Source: Diadema setosum (lineage: Eukaryota; Echinodermata; Echinoidea; Diadematoida; Diadematidae). From it: a stretch of 64,000 bases of DNA. Both the position numbers and the translations under genes were made by a program. Of this stretch, positions 13,369-30,465 are shown piece by piece. The stretch lies in assembly GCF_964275005.1 (NCBI RefSeq), contig NC_092705.1:9937912-10001911 (forward strand), written 5' to 3'. Under the pieces are notes generated by a model that was not told the DNA's origin, made no database searches, and saw only the letters and a program-made list of their open reading frames with translations. Each line of letters starts with the position of its first letter. The stretch's first letter is position 1.

Positions 13369-14281
13369 TCTTTTTAAAGGAAAGAAGAGAGGAAGAATGA
13401 GGGGAAAAAGGAATATGTTAAAGGGTGTGTACAGTTCTGGTCGGAGGTGAGGATTTAGCTTTTAACGTTTTGCGAGATAGTCAGAAACCACTTTATGAGA
13501 TGTCAAAGAGCATGCAGTTCTAAGGGGTATCAAAAGTTTATTTGATGAAATTCGGTTTTGAAATGGCTGAGATATCCAAAAACAAGGTGAAACAAAAAGA
13601 TCCTAATAAAGTTGTGGCATGTCTCCTTTTATTATTAGCACTTTTTGTGATATCTCGGCCATTTGAAAACCAATTTTCATCAAATAAACGTTGAATCCTT
13701 CTTAAAATTACATGCTCTTTCATATTTCATAAGAGGGTTTTCATTTTCTCACTTAGGAATGTTCAAAACATGAATCCCCTTCTCAACCAGTACTGTACAA
13801 TCCCTTTAAGTGAACTAATTTCCACACATCACCACTAGAGATAATTAATTGTAAGTTTTCATATCATACAACTTCTTGGATTAAGGAGTCGATATGATAT
13901 TCAATACCACTCTATTTTCTGAAGATTTCATTGTCATTATTTTGTTTTGTTGACTGTTTGCGATAGCCTTTTGTTATAATTCTAAACGAATCTTTCTATT
14001 CTTTTGATTCTTCACATTTTAATCGATTTTTTATTCTTTTCCAACACCTTCCTTTCTCCGCAACTATGACAACGTTGCCTCTGTAGGGCGCCACCAAGGT
14101 TGTGAAAGCGGGAGGAGTCGATCGTCTGACAGACACCTCCAAATACACTGGTTCCCACAAGGAGCGCTTTGACGAGTCGGGCAAGGGCAAGGGCTTGGAG
14201 GGAAGGAAGGACTTCGATGCTAAAGCTGCGGCTGGCTACGTCGGCGGCTATAAGGGAGAAGGGACATACGACAAAAAGTAA
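11010..14281 (+). CDS. TPPP: Tubulin polymerization-promoting protein (TPPP/p25-alpha family), 3 exons
   Basis: Spliced gene joined from exons 11010-11176, 11960-12110 and 14087-14281, giving 170 aa with all junctions GT-AG and in frame. The family binds tubulin and bundles or stabilises microtubules in the cytoplasm, and is linked to ciliated organisms. The N-terminal half (residues 1-106) is the helical p25-alpha core. The C-terminal half carries the family hallmark [20 protein letters not shown] (117-136), followed by the glycine motif GKGKGLEGR (138-146) that fits GxGxGxxGR. Length equals the short animal paralogues (TPPP2/TPPP3, about 170-176 aa); the long N-terminal extension of vertebrate TPPP1 is absent. 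The ATG at 11010 follows an acceptor-like AG at 10967, so a non-coding 5' exon probably lies upstream. Intron 2 contains a TTAA MITE. Family assignment is near certain; paralogue naming is not. Confidence 0.93.
11824..11895. repeat. (TTTAA)n pentanucleotide repeat
   Basis: About 12 units in TPPP intron 1, ending 65 bases before the exon 2 acceptor. Confidence 0.85.
11960..12110 (+). CDS. TPPP: TPPP coding exon 2
   Basis: Acceptor ctcaag|g completes the split Arg codon ([19 protein letters not shown]). The exon ends at GPGAT with a strong donor, gtaagtgaac, in phase 0. An alternative AG four bases downstream (ccag) would break the frame. Confidence 0.88.
13328..13367. repeat. (TTG)n
   Basis: About 13 units in TPPP intron 2, next to the TTAA MITE. 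Confidence 0.8.
13418..13809. mobile_element. TTAA-flanked MITE in TPPP intron 2 (392 bp)
   Basis: TTAAAGGG ... CCCTTTAA ends and a long imperfect inverted repeat interior (gagatatcc.. / ..gatatctcggcc). Same family as 36331-36718. TTAA is the piggyBac-type target site. Confidence 0.65.
14087..14281 (+). CDS. TPPP: TPPP coding exon 3 and stop
   Basis: Acceptor ctctgtag|GGC opens in phase 0 with [14 protein letters not shown] and ends GTYDKK-TAA at 14279-14281. It encodes the most conserved half of the family, including the [14 protein letters not shown] segment. The junction reads GAT|GAT, a repeated tripeptide that is probably natural, since the alternatives lose the frame. Confidence 0.92.
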   Translation, partial: GATKVVKAGGVDRLTDTSKYTGSHKERFDESGKGKGLEGRKDFDAKAAAGYVGGYKGEGTYDKK

Positions 14282-15475
14282 TTCCTTTCCCTCAGCTGCA
14301 GGGATACAAACAAAATAAGTGGCATGTAATTGTGCCTTGCCTCTGGGCCTTGCCTTCGAAACGGAACACTGTGAGGCCTATGGCCACATTGAGTCGGAAA
14401 GGACTGAAATAATACCGGTTGTACGATTTAGTCAATCAATCACATCATATTAAGTCAGATCAGGGAGGTGAGTGTCTCACCTCCCTGGTCAGATCAGGGA
14501 ATCTCATTCATTCAGGATACAATTGGGGAGTATCCGCATGACAGATCATGTCGAAAGGTAAAATAGGCTGATTGATTGTACGCCTTTTTCTCCATACACT
14601 TCTAGCTGCATGGGGGGGGGGGGGGGGACAACGTTGAGAGCAGAATTTACCTTCATTTCCACAGTTTGACCGAGACGTATAAATTGCATTAATTTCGTTT
14701 CAGTTACTTCATTTATTGTATAGTTAGTAGGCATCCATTCGTGTTGGTCATGCGATCCGAGAAAGGCTGGCGATTAGGTGGGGTGTGGTGTATGGGCCTA
14801 TATATTTCAGAATTGAATGGGTTTCGCCTCGTGCACTCGAAAGGGTCACATGTGTGGAACCAAAGAAGAAGGTCAAGAACAATAAGCAGGATTAAACTGT
14901 ATCACCATCACCGCCATTATTACAGTCAACCAAATTTTTGCCTCTATTCCTATTTGCATTCCACATTACAACCTTATTGCTGAATTGCTTGTTAACTGAC
15001 TCTCATGTGAATGATAATAACACTGGGTTTGAATTCATTTTAAAGCTTATAGCAATTTTGTACCTGTTATTGTAAATGTCGGTAAGTAAAGAAATTAGCT
15101 TTTCGTTCATGGCACATTGATATAGATGTCTTTGTTCGATGAATGCGGTTGCGATTTTGAGATAAATTCGTATAATATGGCTAGGTCTTTACGTTGCAAA
15201 CTTTTCACGGATGTGTATAATGTTTGTCTTTTTCGAAAGCAAGGTGATGTGGCTTTTGTTTGTGTCCATTCTAGGGTTTAGAATGTGCAGAGTAAGTGAG
15301 AAACTTTCTCCGACTTATATTTGTGATTTGAGTGTGGGTGGAAATTTAGGTTTCCAGTTGTGTTCGAGTGACTTATTTGAATAGCTGTTTTATATTGCTT
15401 TAGGTATGTGGATACAGTGGCGGAGTATATTGTTTCCCATATAATTCCCACTGAATAAAAGCCCAGGTATTATCT
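14282..15475 (+). other. Probable TPPP 3' UTR with AATAAA signal
   Basis: Non-coding stretch after the TPPP stop. The first convincing polyadenylation signal is AATAAA at 15454-15459, about 1.2 kb downstream, followed by tgtttgtacagtatgg, a plausible GU-rich element. It contains the 14458 hairpin repeat and a poly-G run. The boundary is inferred, not shown. Confidence 0.4.
14458..14500. repeat. Hairpin repeat in TPPP 3' UTR
   Basis: gatcagggaggtgagtgtct / cacctccctggtcagatc: same stem as 164-209 with a different loop. Confidence 0.5.
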
Positions 15476-18400
15476 ACACTGTTTGTACAGTATGGATTAG
15501 GGATCAACGCGGCCATGCCTGTGTAGATATGGTATATAGATGAAAATAATTGTGAATGATGTAACTGTGCTGATTTAACGTCATTACGTCAAATTTACAT
15601 GAAATGCACACGCATATACACGCATAAAGACAAACATAACACGGTTGCGGGTAAAATAATATGCGTGCGCACCTCCGGGCGACTACTTTAAAGATAGGCC
15701 CTACATGCTAGGTACTGTCATGTGCGGATCATCTACGGGGACCTCCGGGTAGTCAAAATTGTTCTTTGCAAGTCGCACGCAAGGCTGGTGTGACACGGCC
15801 TTAATACAAGCACATGCAACGCAGACTCATGCACTGTATAGGGACATAATCCAGATGTCTGGTGAGTGATGACATCATCAATACACACATGTACATCTTT
15901 TTTTTTCTCCTTCTTTATTTCTTTTCCTTTTCTCATTTGGCTGAAGGAGAGGAGTGGAAGCGAGTCGTTTTTAGTTGACCCTGAAACTGACAATGATCGC
16001 GATAAATACAGAATAGAAACTATTTTTAACATTTTAATGAATGATTTATACTCGTGTCACAGAGAACATGTCTTTACTATAAGCAACTGAATGAAAACAC
16101 CTATATTGTTTATTCAAACTTTCGAAAGGCATAACAATGCGGCGATATCAACTTTATTCAGTTCTTCTGGGGAAAAAAGTTTGTAGTTTGATCTGACATG
16201 TTGATGAAAGTTTACTCTAATGAAAAATGGTGTAAGTTCTGAGGAGACGCGAAGGGAAAATATGGAGAGGTTTGGTAATTAGGAATAGAATCATGAAGAG
16301 ATAAAGGGACCTTAGAGCTGAGAAACAAGCCGTTTCGAAAACAATTATTGGAACTGTTTTAAAATGGCAATTGCCAATGTGGCGATACAACAACTACCGT
16401 AAATGAATTGCAGCTTACCTCGAAGAACAAAGCACAATAATATCGAAAATATATATCAGAATACCGCTCTTGACTGTAGTTGACAACATTCTAGATCCCT
16501 TATTTGTGTAAAAGTGAGGATAGCTGTGTAGTAAACTAATATCATTGATAGTCTTGCATATGAGTTGAATAGATACATTAAATTGGCTTTAGGGAAAAAA
16601 CACAAAATATCTTTGAATGTTGGTATTATTTTACCAGCCTGTCATAGTATGTATACATTACACAGCCTGTTTTATTTTCCTGTTTAATAAGAAACTTACT
16701 TTTAATACCTACCAGGAGACTTGTTGTCGTTGTTTTCGTCATTGTTGTTGTTGTCTTTACAATACAAAGATTCTTGAAAGCTTTATTCGAGGAGCAATGA
16801 TAGCGTATAATGGCGTTTTACAGTGTGAGCTGTAATACTTTTTTAATGCTATCCATTAAAAAATCTTGACTCCGCTTCTGAGATTTGCTCAATTCCAAAG
16901 AGCTCTGCTTTGCTAAGCGCGCTTTCGTCATCAGTTCTGTGACAATAATGTTCAAACAAGCAACGAAACAAATAAAAATATCCATGGCATATTACAGTTA
17001 CCTGTTCGTTAGACTTATAATTTAAGTAAATATAAGCTTGGAATTAAAACAACATACGATGACTATGTCTCAGGCACTGTCAACACACTTTGATAATGAA
17101 GTTCCTTTCTCGCATTTGAACAAAACTGCTGTACATGTATATTGTTTACAACGAATTTCATAGCACTGTGGGAGATCATACAGCCGCTATTTGTGATTGA
17201 ACAAGCTTTACATATTGTGATACTATTCAACTTTCTTGAATCATCCAAAACAACAGATCCTCTAGACAGACTTGAGAGTTCAACGACACACAAGATAAAA
17301 GATGGTAACTTAAATGATGGTTAGTGATATCAATCAATAGACGTCAAATCTCAATTTGCAATACAAGTGTAATCTGAAAGTAATCGAGCAATAAACAAAA
17401 AAACTTTTGTAGGATCAGTTTTGAAATTATGTTGTTCGTGATATTGGTCAGTGTGTGTATATAACAAGCAGATCCATGATTTCCCCGAATTCCAGCTAAT
17501 GAAGAAACATTTTGATTGAACAGCAAGAGGCTGATATTTCACTGTTAGCAATTGTTCTCTTAAAAACAAACAAACAAACAAACAAACACAATAGTACGTG
17601 TATACAAGAGCCGATTACAAAATCATTTTTTTTTAATGGCCAAAGACTCTCTGACATTCTTATGCATTTCATTAAAAAAAGAGAACTTTGTCATACCGTT
17701 AAAGGCATGCAGCTATGCAAAGAAAGATTACTGGTATATTTTTATGCAAGACGGTCAATATCAAAGAGTCGCAATATACAGATACATTATGTCTAATTCT
17801 CACCTGTTGTTATCCTCAAAGTTACCAAACATGCTCTTGGACCGTACATGGTCATTAACATGCAAATCACGATCAAAAACTTTGCGCTTCTTTTAATGAC
17901 AATGTTGCCAGTAGACCTATAGACTCCTGCTTACGCGACTGACATACTTTCGATGTGGAAAATACAGTCGAGTCTTATGCAAAGGCTTAAACTCTTAATA
18001 TATTGTTGTAATGTATTTTGAAAATCGTAGCAGTCAAACCTTGTTCAGGTAAAGAAAGAAATGGTGTACTATTATCAATACATACTATTAATCCTATTAA
18101 TGGTATAGGCCTACTGGCTAAGAGTCACTATCAGATGTGTTTATGCTGGCAATATGCTTGCAAAGTTTTTATCGAGAGTGTTTTTACCGTTGAGGCAAAC
18201 TTGTTATTTAAACACGACAATGGGATACACGCACTGTCATGACTATCTCTTAAGCGTCATACGAGTGATTTTTAGGCTAAGTGTCCTTAATGAATCCGTA
18301 GAAATCAAGAAAAGTGTTGCAGTATTGATGGACGGTTACACCATCTGAACACTGTACAGTTTAATCATTCTTATCCATACATTGTATACGTCTTTCTGAA

Positions 18401-18754
18401 TAGAGTACTTCCTCAATGTTTCAAAGCTTTAGATGTGTTATTTTCAAACTATTTTGCTGAGCTTTGCTGATGTGTGAAGTGACAGTTACTCAACATCCAA
18501 ATATCTACCATTTACATAGATTTATACTGAAAACCTTACCATTGTCTCATTGTTTTATCATTGAGTGTAATAAAAGAAGATATATCATTAAAGGCATACT
18601 GTGTATTCTCTTTTTTTGTGAGTTGTGAGTCATTGTGGGTTATCGTCACGTAAACAATTTAGACCTCTCTGCCATTACGGCCCTGCTAGAATCATCTCTA
18701 GCGTATGCACATGTACTTTTGCACATGCAGGCACGCACGCACACACAAACACAC

Positions 18755-18817
<63 letters not shown>

Positions 18818-19004
18818 CTTACCTATAGCTATACCAACGCGCGCGCACACACACACACATAAGGCAGATACACTTGCATAATATTTTAGATATTTCGAAG
18901 AAAAAAAAACATTAAAAAATCGCAAGTCAACTTGTGGCACTACAATATCGGAGAGAGTGCAGTCTACTAGAGAGCTACATTCTCATTCCATCTATTCCTT
19001 TTGG
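15476..19004. other. Intergenic between TPPP and CFAP97D
   Basis: AT-rich with scattered microsatellites ((AAAC)n at 17566-17588); nothing gene-like seen. Confidence 0.6.
18735..18860. repeat. (CA)n microsatellite, two blocks
   Basis: Main block 18757-18812 and a second at 18845-18860. Confidence 0.9.
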
Positions 19005-19360
19005 TTAAAGGTCCTGTTTACCTTTGGGAGCAGTGATAAAAAAATATTCAAGATATCACATTTGATGCATATGTGTAGGTCTGTTGTATCACAAAACATC
19101 CTTAACACTTTCGCAACTAAGCCTCCAGTTTAAAGAGATATCAGAGTTTTTCCTCAATAAACTATAACTGTAGACTGTTTGGTCTGGAAACATTTTTATT
19201 ATAACTACTGTTCGCATTTTGTGTATTTAGCAATACTGTGGATTAAACTGATTCAAATTCTTATAGCGGTTGTTTCTATCCCTGACTCATACTTAAGAAC
19301 TATTTTGAAGCACTTATGCTGGGTTTTGTTTCATCTGCAAATGGTAAATTACGCCTTTAA
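19005..19360. mobile_element. TTAA-flanked MITE upstream of CFAP97D (356 bp)
   Basis: TTAAAGGTCCTGTTTACC at the left; the right end is the complement TTAAAGGCGTAATTTACC. The interior is an imperfect palindrome. It ends about 430 bp before the putative X-box. Confidence 0.6.
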
Positions 19361-19786
19361 GAAACGGTGCCCCTCATAGTGCGTCTGCTAGAAAGTATAT
19401 TGAAAGTATATAGAAAGTATATTGCTTCCTTATTCTTCTGGGATTCATGTTTTCGTATACATACTTTTTTTTTTCATTATCTTGTGAATAAGTTAGGCCT
19501 GTACTGCTAGAATTGCGATATTCCAGCATTATACTTGAATGTCTCGTCGTGCAATTCTGTCGGTGTTAGTTCCAATCAATCGTTGATACTCGGAAAGTAT
19601 CTACATAAAAACCTTAATTCCAACTCAGATCAATATTTGCAGGCCACAAAATGATTCCAGAGATTTCTCTCGTACTTCAAACGAAGTGTACAAAATGACC
19701 ATGTAACGTGACAAAGGGTCCCACTTGTCAATGGGGATTGAATAGGCCCAGCGAGCCGACCCTGCATGAGTAACACGCTACTCCCG

Positions 19787-19800
19787 GTTGCTATGACTAC
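19787..19800 (-). promoter_or_regulatory. X-box-like site upstream of CFAP97D
   Basis: On the minus strand GTAGTCATAGCAAC fits RTNRCC-N2-RGYAAC with one mismatch; the AGCAAC half is perfect. It is about 410 bp before the start codon, inside the CpG-rich patch 19,750-19,900 that looks like the promoter. Fits a ciliary gene, but functional use is inference. Confidence 0.35.
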
Positions 19801-20207
19801 GATAGGGAACTCGCGAGGGCTCTGCCGTCGCGGCCAGGGCGAATTGACGAAATGCGCGTGCGCCGTGCCATATTTACGATCGCCTAGCGACCCCTGCATA
19901 GCGCGTGTGTTATTTTGTTATTGCCCCATATCGCTCTACTGCATGTTCCCTACACACATCAGCACACACTGGCAGTACGGGACAGTGCAGTTGCGATAAT
20001 CATATGTGGCAGAAGAAGACATACAAGTAGAAGATTTTCACCAACAGTTTTGACTGTTTTTGGTCATAATTCAAAGCAGAAGTTCTGCTTCCAGTTTCCA
20101 GTGGAACTGGGGTTCGTAAATACGGTTTATATCATCGCATTTAAGTCAAGCGCTGTATATTATAACCTTCCCGTGGCACATCAACAAGTGTTTTTCATTT
20201 AGTCACC

Positions 20208-24133
<3,926 letters not shown>

Positions 24134-24638
24134 ACAAGGTCACCTTGAGATGCCAGAAGCTCACCTTGAGGTGTCCTTGAGGAACACCCTGTGTGACAAA
24201 CTCAGATGGAATCAGAAAATCACCGCTGCAGTATCATTCGACCTATTTTTGTTTTTACACAATTGTGCCGTGACTTCTACAGATGTTGTCGCAGTACGCC
24301 GAGTCGAATTTGTATGCAACAGCTTGATGGTGGACGAGTGTTAAGAAAGGTGCAGTGTTTCAATGCCATATATGCTTTTGTGTTCATTTGAAAGTGACAG
24401 AGAAGAAAAAGGATACCATGTGCTCTAGGCTTTATAAGTAAATATATGTATAGAGATAAGATATTTCACAATGCATATGCTGTAACATTTAGAAGAGGCA
24501 TTCAAACAGTTATAATACACTGTTTTTGTTCTCGAGTTGCAACTTCAAAACCAAGAGATTAGTGTTCAATCATCCGTCCAGATTCTTTCTTTTCTGTGCC
24601 GGAATGGATGCCAAGAGCATACTTAGAAGTTTGATGTA

Positions 24639-25075
24639 CAGTTGAACCTCTATTATCCGGCCTCCCTTTATCCGGATCTCTCTATTATCCGGACGCAATC
24701 TCGCCGTGATTTTTTTATCTTTTTTTAATAATTACGGGAGGAAACACACATGAATTACATATACTTGATACATTTCTTAATAATTATTTAGGTAAATCAT
24801 CCCAAGAATTTATAAAAGAAAATGATTTCCGCTTGCAAACACGAACCTCTATTTTGGGGTCTGTTACTGAGTGTAACAATGAAAAGGTCGCAGAATACAC
24901 ATTACTACATGTGGTACTACAATGGGCTACATCAGTACATGTGTATGTGTATGTACCATAGAGCTCTATTATACGGTATGTACATGTATAAAGCATTGAG
25001 TCTCCCGTATCCGGCCAAATCCCTTATCCGGATGAGCCCCGGTCCCGACTTGTCCGGATACGAGAGGTTCAACTG
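24639..25075. mobile_element. pogo/Tigger-like MITE, copy 1 (437 bp)
   Basis: Starts CAGTTGAACCTC and ends GAGGTTCAACTG, flanked by TA on both sides, the pogo/Tigger target duplication. Several attatccgg subrepeats lie near both ends. It is about 500 bp past the CFAP97D stop, in its probable 3' UTR. Confidence 0.75.
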
Positions 25076-25432
25076 TAGTTTATTTCAACTTTCCATGCAG
25101 TTCTCTCTCCCCCCCCCCCTTCCCCAAAGGATCCTTGCATTTGCATATTTTTGTCACTGTCGTAGCATACAGTATATCATAATCCTACTCCTAGGTGTCA
25201 TGATTATCTTTCACCCAATTCATTATTATTCATTTTAAAGGAAGGAAAGTTTTATTCCTTGCTCTTGTCTGTATCCCATGGGTTGTCGCACCAGTGAGAA
25301 AATAATCCATCCCTATCCATGCAAATAGAGGCAGTCATTGGTGGTTGTGATTGCTTTGAGCATTGACCCGAGTTAATTGTCTTTTCATAGCTCAGTGGGA
25401 ACTCTGTTCCAAAAGTGATGCAAGATTTTTTT

Positions 25433-26726
25433 ATGCCTCCGCCACGAAGTGGTGCCGGAGGCATTATGTTTTCGGGTTGTCCGTCCGTCCGTCCGTCCGT
25501 CCGTCCTTCCGTCCGTCCGTAATGAATTTTGTGGACAAGGTAACTATCGAAACCTGTTGAGGTATCCTAATGAAACTTGGCATGTATGTGTATTAGGGGG
25601 TGAAGTTGTGCCTATCAACTTTTGGGTGCACATGCTCAAGGTCAAAGGTCAAAAGGTCAAGGTCAAATACATAAAATTTCACTATTTCCACCATATCTAT
25701 TGAATGCCTAAAGATATTTTCTTGAAACTTAGTGTATACATGTATTACCCAATTAAGATTCTCTGGTGAAAGTTTGGGTCGTGAGGTCAAAGGTCAAAGG
25801 TCAAAAGGTCAGGGTCAAATACGTAAAATTTCACTATTTCCACCATATCTATTGAATGCCTGAAGATATTTTCTTGAAACTTAGTGTATACATGTATTAC
25901 CCAATTAAGATTCTCTGGTGAAAGTTTGGGTCATGAGGTCAAAGGTCAAAGGTCAAAAGGTCAAGTAAAAATATTAAAACTTTTCTCCGTACCTTGGAAA
26001 ATTGTTCAAGGTATCTTCATGGAACATAGTATATACATGTACTGACTGGAAGTGATTATCTAGAGAATGTAGGGTTCATGGGGTCAAAGGTCAGGGGTCA
26101 AAGGTCAAGTGCAAGACTTCAAAATTTTACTATTACCCTCATATTTATGCAATGCTAGCAGGGTTATTTTTTACACTTGGTGTATGCGTGTGTAACCTAA
26201 TAGAAATTCTCTGGAAAGTTTTTTTTTTTCTCTTTTTGCCTCAAAGGTCAAAAGGTAAAAGATCAAGTGAAAGTGCTGAACCAACTTTTTCCTCCATATC
26301 TCGGAAGTGGCTCAAGTTACCTTGAAACTTAGTACATATTATGCATGTTCTACCTGAAAGTAATTATCTTATGAATTTTAGGGTCAAGGGCCAGATGAAA
26401 ATGGTAACAATTTACTATTCAATTCAGAAATTGCACTTTTTCTCCACACCTGTACCTTGAAAATTACTCAATGCCTTAATGTATGAATGGGTCAAAGTCA
26501 AGTTAAAGTCCTTCAATCCCTAGATACATACTCTCTTATTCATCCAATTAAACCTACGTCAAGGAAGGTGAACATTCAACACATTTGTGACAAACTTGTC
26601 ATTCCAATATTTTGCCAATTTTGTAAAAATGTAATCACACAGTGTCCACATGTACTATCTAGACCTATTGGGAAAATCATGCATTATGGCGGAGGCATAC
26701 CAGTCGCCAAAGCGACATTTCTAGTT
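25433..26726 (+). mobile_element. 'ggaggcat' element, copy 1 (about 1.29 kb) with AGGTCA repeats
   Basis: Opens with hairpin atgcctccgccacgaagtgg..ccggaggcat and a (GTCC)n run (25481-25520), and closes near atggcggaggcataccagtc. Inside are tandem units of about 152 bp (25667-25818 and 25819-25970 differ at only a few bases, later units diverged), each ending in runs of aggtcaaaggtca. No transposase seen; the copy at 56156-57153 shows it is a dispersed repeat. Confidence 0.75.
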
Positions 26727-29700
26727 TTTTCAGTAATCTCAGCTCTGTTGGAAATTGTGTATCATAATGACTGGGAAACAGTATGAATAGATTAGTATTT
26801 TCTGTGATTTTCCAATTTCTTGATTTCACGATTACACAAAATGGCTAGCACATTGAAGAGACATGTTGTTCTGACTCTACCTCTGAAATAAGGCTAAGTT
26901 GGCAACTTGGAATTAGTGCATTATGAACCTAGCGGTATTTCAGTTTATGCTACCAGTAGATGGGGATTCCATTTGCCTACCTAGCAAAGCAAAAGATACA
27001 AATGTTAAGAAAAATTTCTATGCAAATCAAGAGAGAAGCGTTAGATCAAGATGGCAAGTCTCATATCATACCCTGCCTTTGGATTTTCTGGTCAAGAGCG
27101 CCACACGTTTAGATCAGAGTGATGTGCAGCGCATAAATTGTCAGAAAGATTCCTAGCGCTTACTCTTGCTCTTGTAAATGCGTTACTTGCTGTTACGTTT
27201 TTATGTTTGGTGTTTAAATTGTATGTCTGCTGCAATTTTTAGCATTAAAAAAAAATACCACAATGATGAATTGGATATGAAAATAGTCTTAGCGGATTAA
27301 ATGCAATACCTCTACAATGAAATATTTTGCAAAAATTATTTTGGGAAGTGTCTTCTGAAGCATGTGTTGAAGATAAAATATCATCGCAATGGGAACTCGT
27401 TCTTTGACTTGATCTCTTATGTATTACAAAAGAGATTTTTGATCAATCAAATTGGCAACATTGTGTGAGTAGTGTCGAATTGCAAAACTTGTCGCCACAA
27501 AGGAAAATTGATGTTCTGCCATGTGATTACAATAATTACATGTGAACATGCTAAACAAACTTTGAAATTTGAAATAAACCCCATTGACAGCTTTCTGGTT
27601 AGTATTTCAGGGGAATGTAATAGATTTTTCTCTTCATCATGTATTCTGAAATGTCAACAAGCAGCTATGGAGAAATTTAAAGTTTCAAAGATATGTATGT
27701 ATCTGATCACTTTGCAGCAATATGAAACCCAAGACTGGAATAACAATTTTTGTCAGACACCAACCATAAGAGATGCTTCTCGGCATTGTTAGGATTCTGT
27801 TATACTTGACACTTAAAGCAACTATAGAAACAAGCTATCTTGTGTACTAGTACTGTAATTATATCATTCCTTGTAATATTTTGAAATCCTTGTAGACTAT
27901 AAACTAGGACCAGCAAGGCCCGGTTCTCATACCACACAAAATGGATTGGCATTCTAATGCAATTTCCTCAGGTTTTCAACTGCTCTTCCCTCTATGTTTA
28001 CATTCTGATGTAGATAAATTTTACAATATTTTGTAGTCTTTAGCTCACTACCCCCCCCCCCCCCCCCCGCCCTCCCCCTTGAATACTTGGTACCCTTGCT
28101 CTTTTGACAAAATCCATAGTCCCACCTATGTTTTTGTGCTGTACACTGCATGGTTCTACTGAAAAGGTGCTTTTATCATGACATATTTTCTATGTTCATA
28201 TTTCATCATGTATGTGTTGACTGCCTGTTCATTAGGTGATAAGGAAGTGGTAATTATTTCTTACAATTTGTTCTTTGGTTCTATTATCCATCAAATTGAA
28301 TTATGCAAGAAGAATCATTTTAGGTGTGAATTGTTGATTGGTAGGCCTATTTTACAGCCTGTTAAGTAAGCAACTGTGCTACATTGTAGTTATTCTATTC
28401 TAGATTCAGTGTCTAAACGGTGCAATGTCAACATACAAGATATTTTCTTGACTTTGAATTTTCCAATTACATTCTTTTAATACAGCCATGTACATTTGAA
28501 TATATTGTGTTGATGTGTAAATAGTTGTGTGGTATCACAAATCTGCATAATGTAATGAACATTTTATGGTGTAGCCATGTAACTGCTTGGCAAATCTGAT
28601 GAAATAAAATTGATGCTAATAACATCAATACTGAAGAAGACATGTGTTGTTTTTGTTCTTTAATCTCCCATTGTTGAACAGTGATTTTTGTTATGCGAAT
28701 CTGTACCCATGATCGCAAACAACCCACAAAACATAATGATGCACTGTCAAAACATTATCTAAAGGCCAAAACATGTTTTAGTTAAAAAAAAAAAAAAATA
28801 GAAACTTATGCATTCGGTACTTAGCATATCAAGTCATGTGCCAGGAAAACGAAAACACCTTTTCCTATTCAGAAAACATATTTTCTTGTTATTGATGCAA
28901 GAGGAAGATGTAGGGAATGAAATGATCGTAGATGACAATTGATCACTATGAAACTTGACCAACCTTACATGAAGTAGCAGTCTAATTTGAGTCACTTTTT
29001 TTATACTAAACCATGCCAAACACTGGACTGAAGTAAAACAAAAATAAAAAAAGACACTTTTATTCTTTCCTCAAAATTTGATCACAGTACAATACACCAT
29101 AAAAATATGGAAACCATTAAGATGATATCACAATAAAACAATAAGTACTGCACTTATAAATTTGCATAAAGTACAAAAAATGGGTAAAAAAGAGAATATA
29201 CATTTAAGTGGTTTCACTTTTCATAGTTTTATTTCATTTAAAATTACATGCTACAGTCTTCCTGCCTGAGAAATAAAAAAGTGAAATAATAAAAGTTTTG
29301 ATTCTCAAACACCATGAATATCTCATAATGATAATTCTTCGGAAAACAGAAGTACGTATATGTATTGACAACAGATCACCTTGTTGAGCAACTGGCCAAG
29401 TCTGAAATTCAGGTATAAAACCCAAGTTTAAAAAAAAATGACAATTAAAACTCTCCTATCCATCTCAGACGTAACTGATTAAATCTGTCCTATCAATCCA
29501 ATTTTGTCTTAGTACTTTTTGCCACCTGGAGCAACCATCAAGTTTGTGATATGCATGTACGATTTCCAAGAATAAACATACAAATTAAAAAAGAAGAAGG
29601 AATTTGCTCAATTTTACAACTCATGTAGAAATATATTGAGCCAATTTTCATATAGAAATGTTTTAATTGATTACGAATGAGTAACCAACTTCCTTGGTAA

Positions 29701-30465
29701 TAAATCTATCTTGTCTGTAGAAACAAAAAACATACAAACAAACCAAAAAAAAAGAAGAAGACAAGAACTTATACCAGGAGATATATGTCTCATTCTTAAG
29801 GTGCCTTCACATTGTCCTAAAATTGACACAAGACGGCCATCCGAATACAGAATTTTCAGTTTCGAACAAAGTTGGCCCCGAACTTCGTTGGAAGCCAATC
29901 AACAGCCGAAGCAAAAACGATATCTACAAAGGGTCACACGATAGCACCCGAACCACGCTGGAAGACGTGAATCTTCGTGAAGTTTACCCAAAAGGACACA
30001 CAAAGGAAGCACAATGGCTGCACAAAGATTTTGCCATCGCTCGAAAAGTTGCTACTGGAGCCTGAGAAACTCCACCAGCGGTCATACGGTGGCTTAAGAT
30101 GCCCTCAGAAATGACCCAATACTTTTATCACTCAGAACCGAATTTGAACATTCCCTTTAATCGTGTGTCCATCTTTACTCAATCTAGGGATAGTGTAAAT
30201 TTAAACAATATAGAAAAAGCTCTGGATGACTAAGGAAGTGATATTGAAGAATAATATTGCCTTTATAATACATACATTGAAAGCTAAATTGCAGCATTTT
30301 AGAAGGAATGTTATTAATATCAAAGGCAACCCATTTACATTGAGAATAGATATTACAAACTCTTGATACAACTGGCAACATTACAAGGCACACAAATGAA
30401 CAGGGGTACTGGCATTCTTTTTCCCCCACAAGTTTCCTGCTTTTGTCTTTGTTTTTGATTTTGTC
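26727..30465. other. Convergent interval, possible CFAP97D 3' end
   Basis: No coding signal. AATAAA at 28603-28608 followed by tgtgttgtttttg is the best + strand poly(A) candidate, but that would imply a UTR of 4.5 kb. Poly-C run at 28051-28068. Confidence 0.35.

Noticed and set aside
24822-25238. 138-codon open frame after CFAP97D
   Set aside because: Lies mostly within the pogo-like MITE; no similarity to a transposase.
26487-26786. Similar open frames of about 99 codons in both ggaggcat copies (26487-26786 + and 56091-56393 -)
   Set aside because: The nucleotide differences between the two are mostly amino-acid changing, with no sign of purifying selection, and the frames run past the element end. 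Most likely a chance frame in a repeat.
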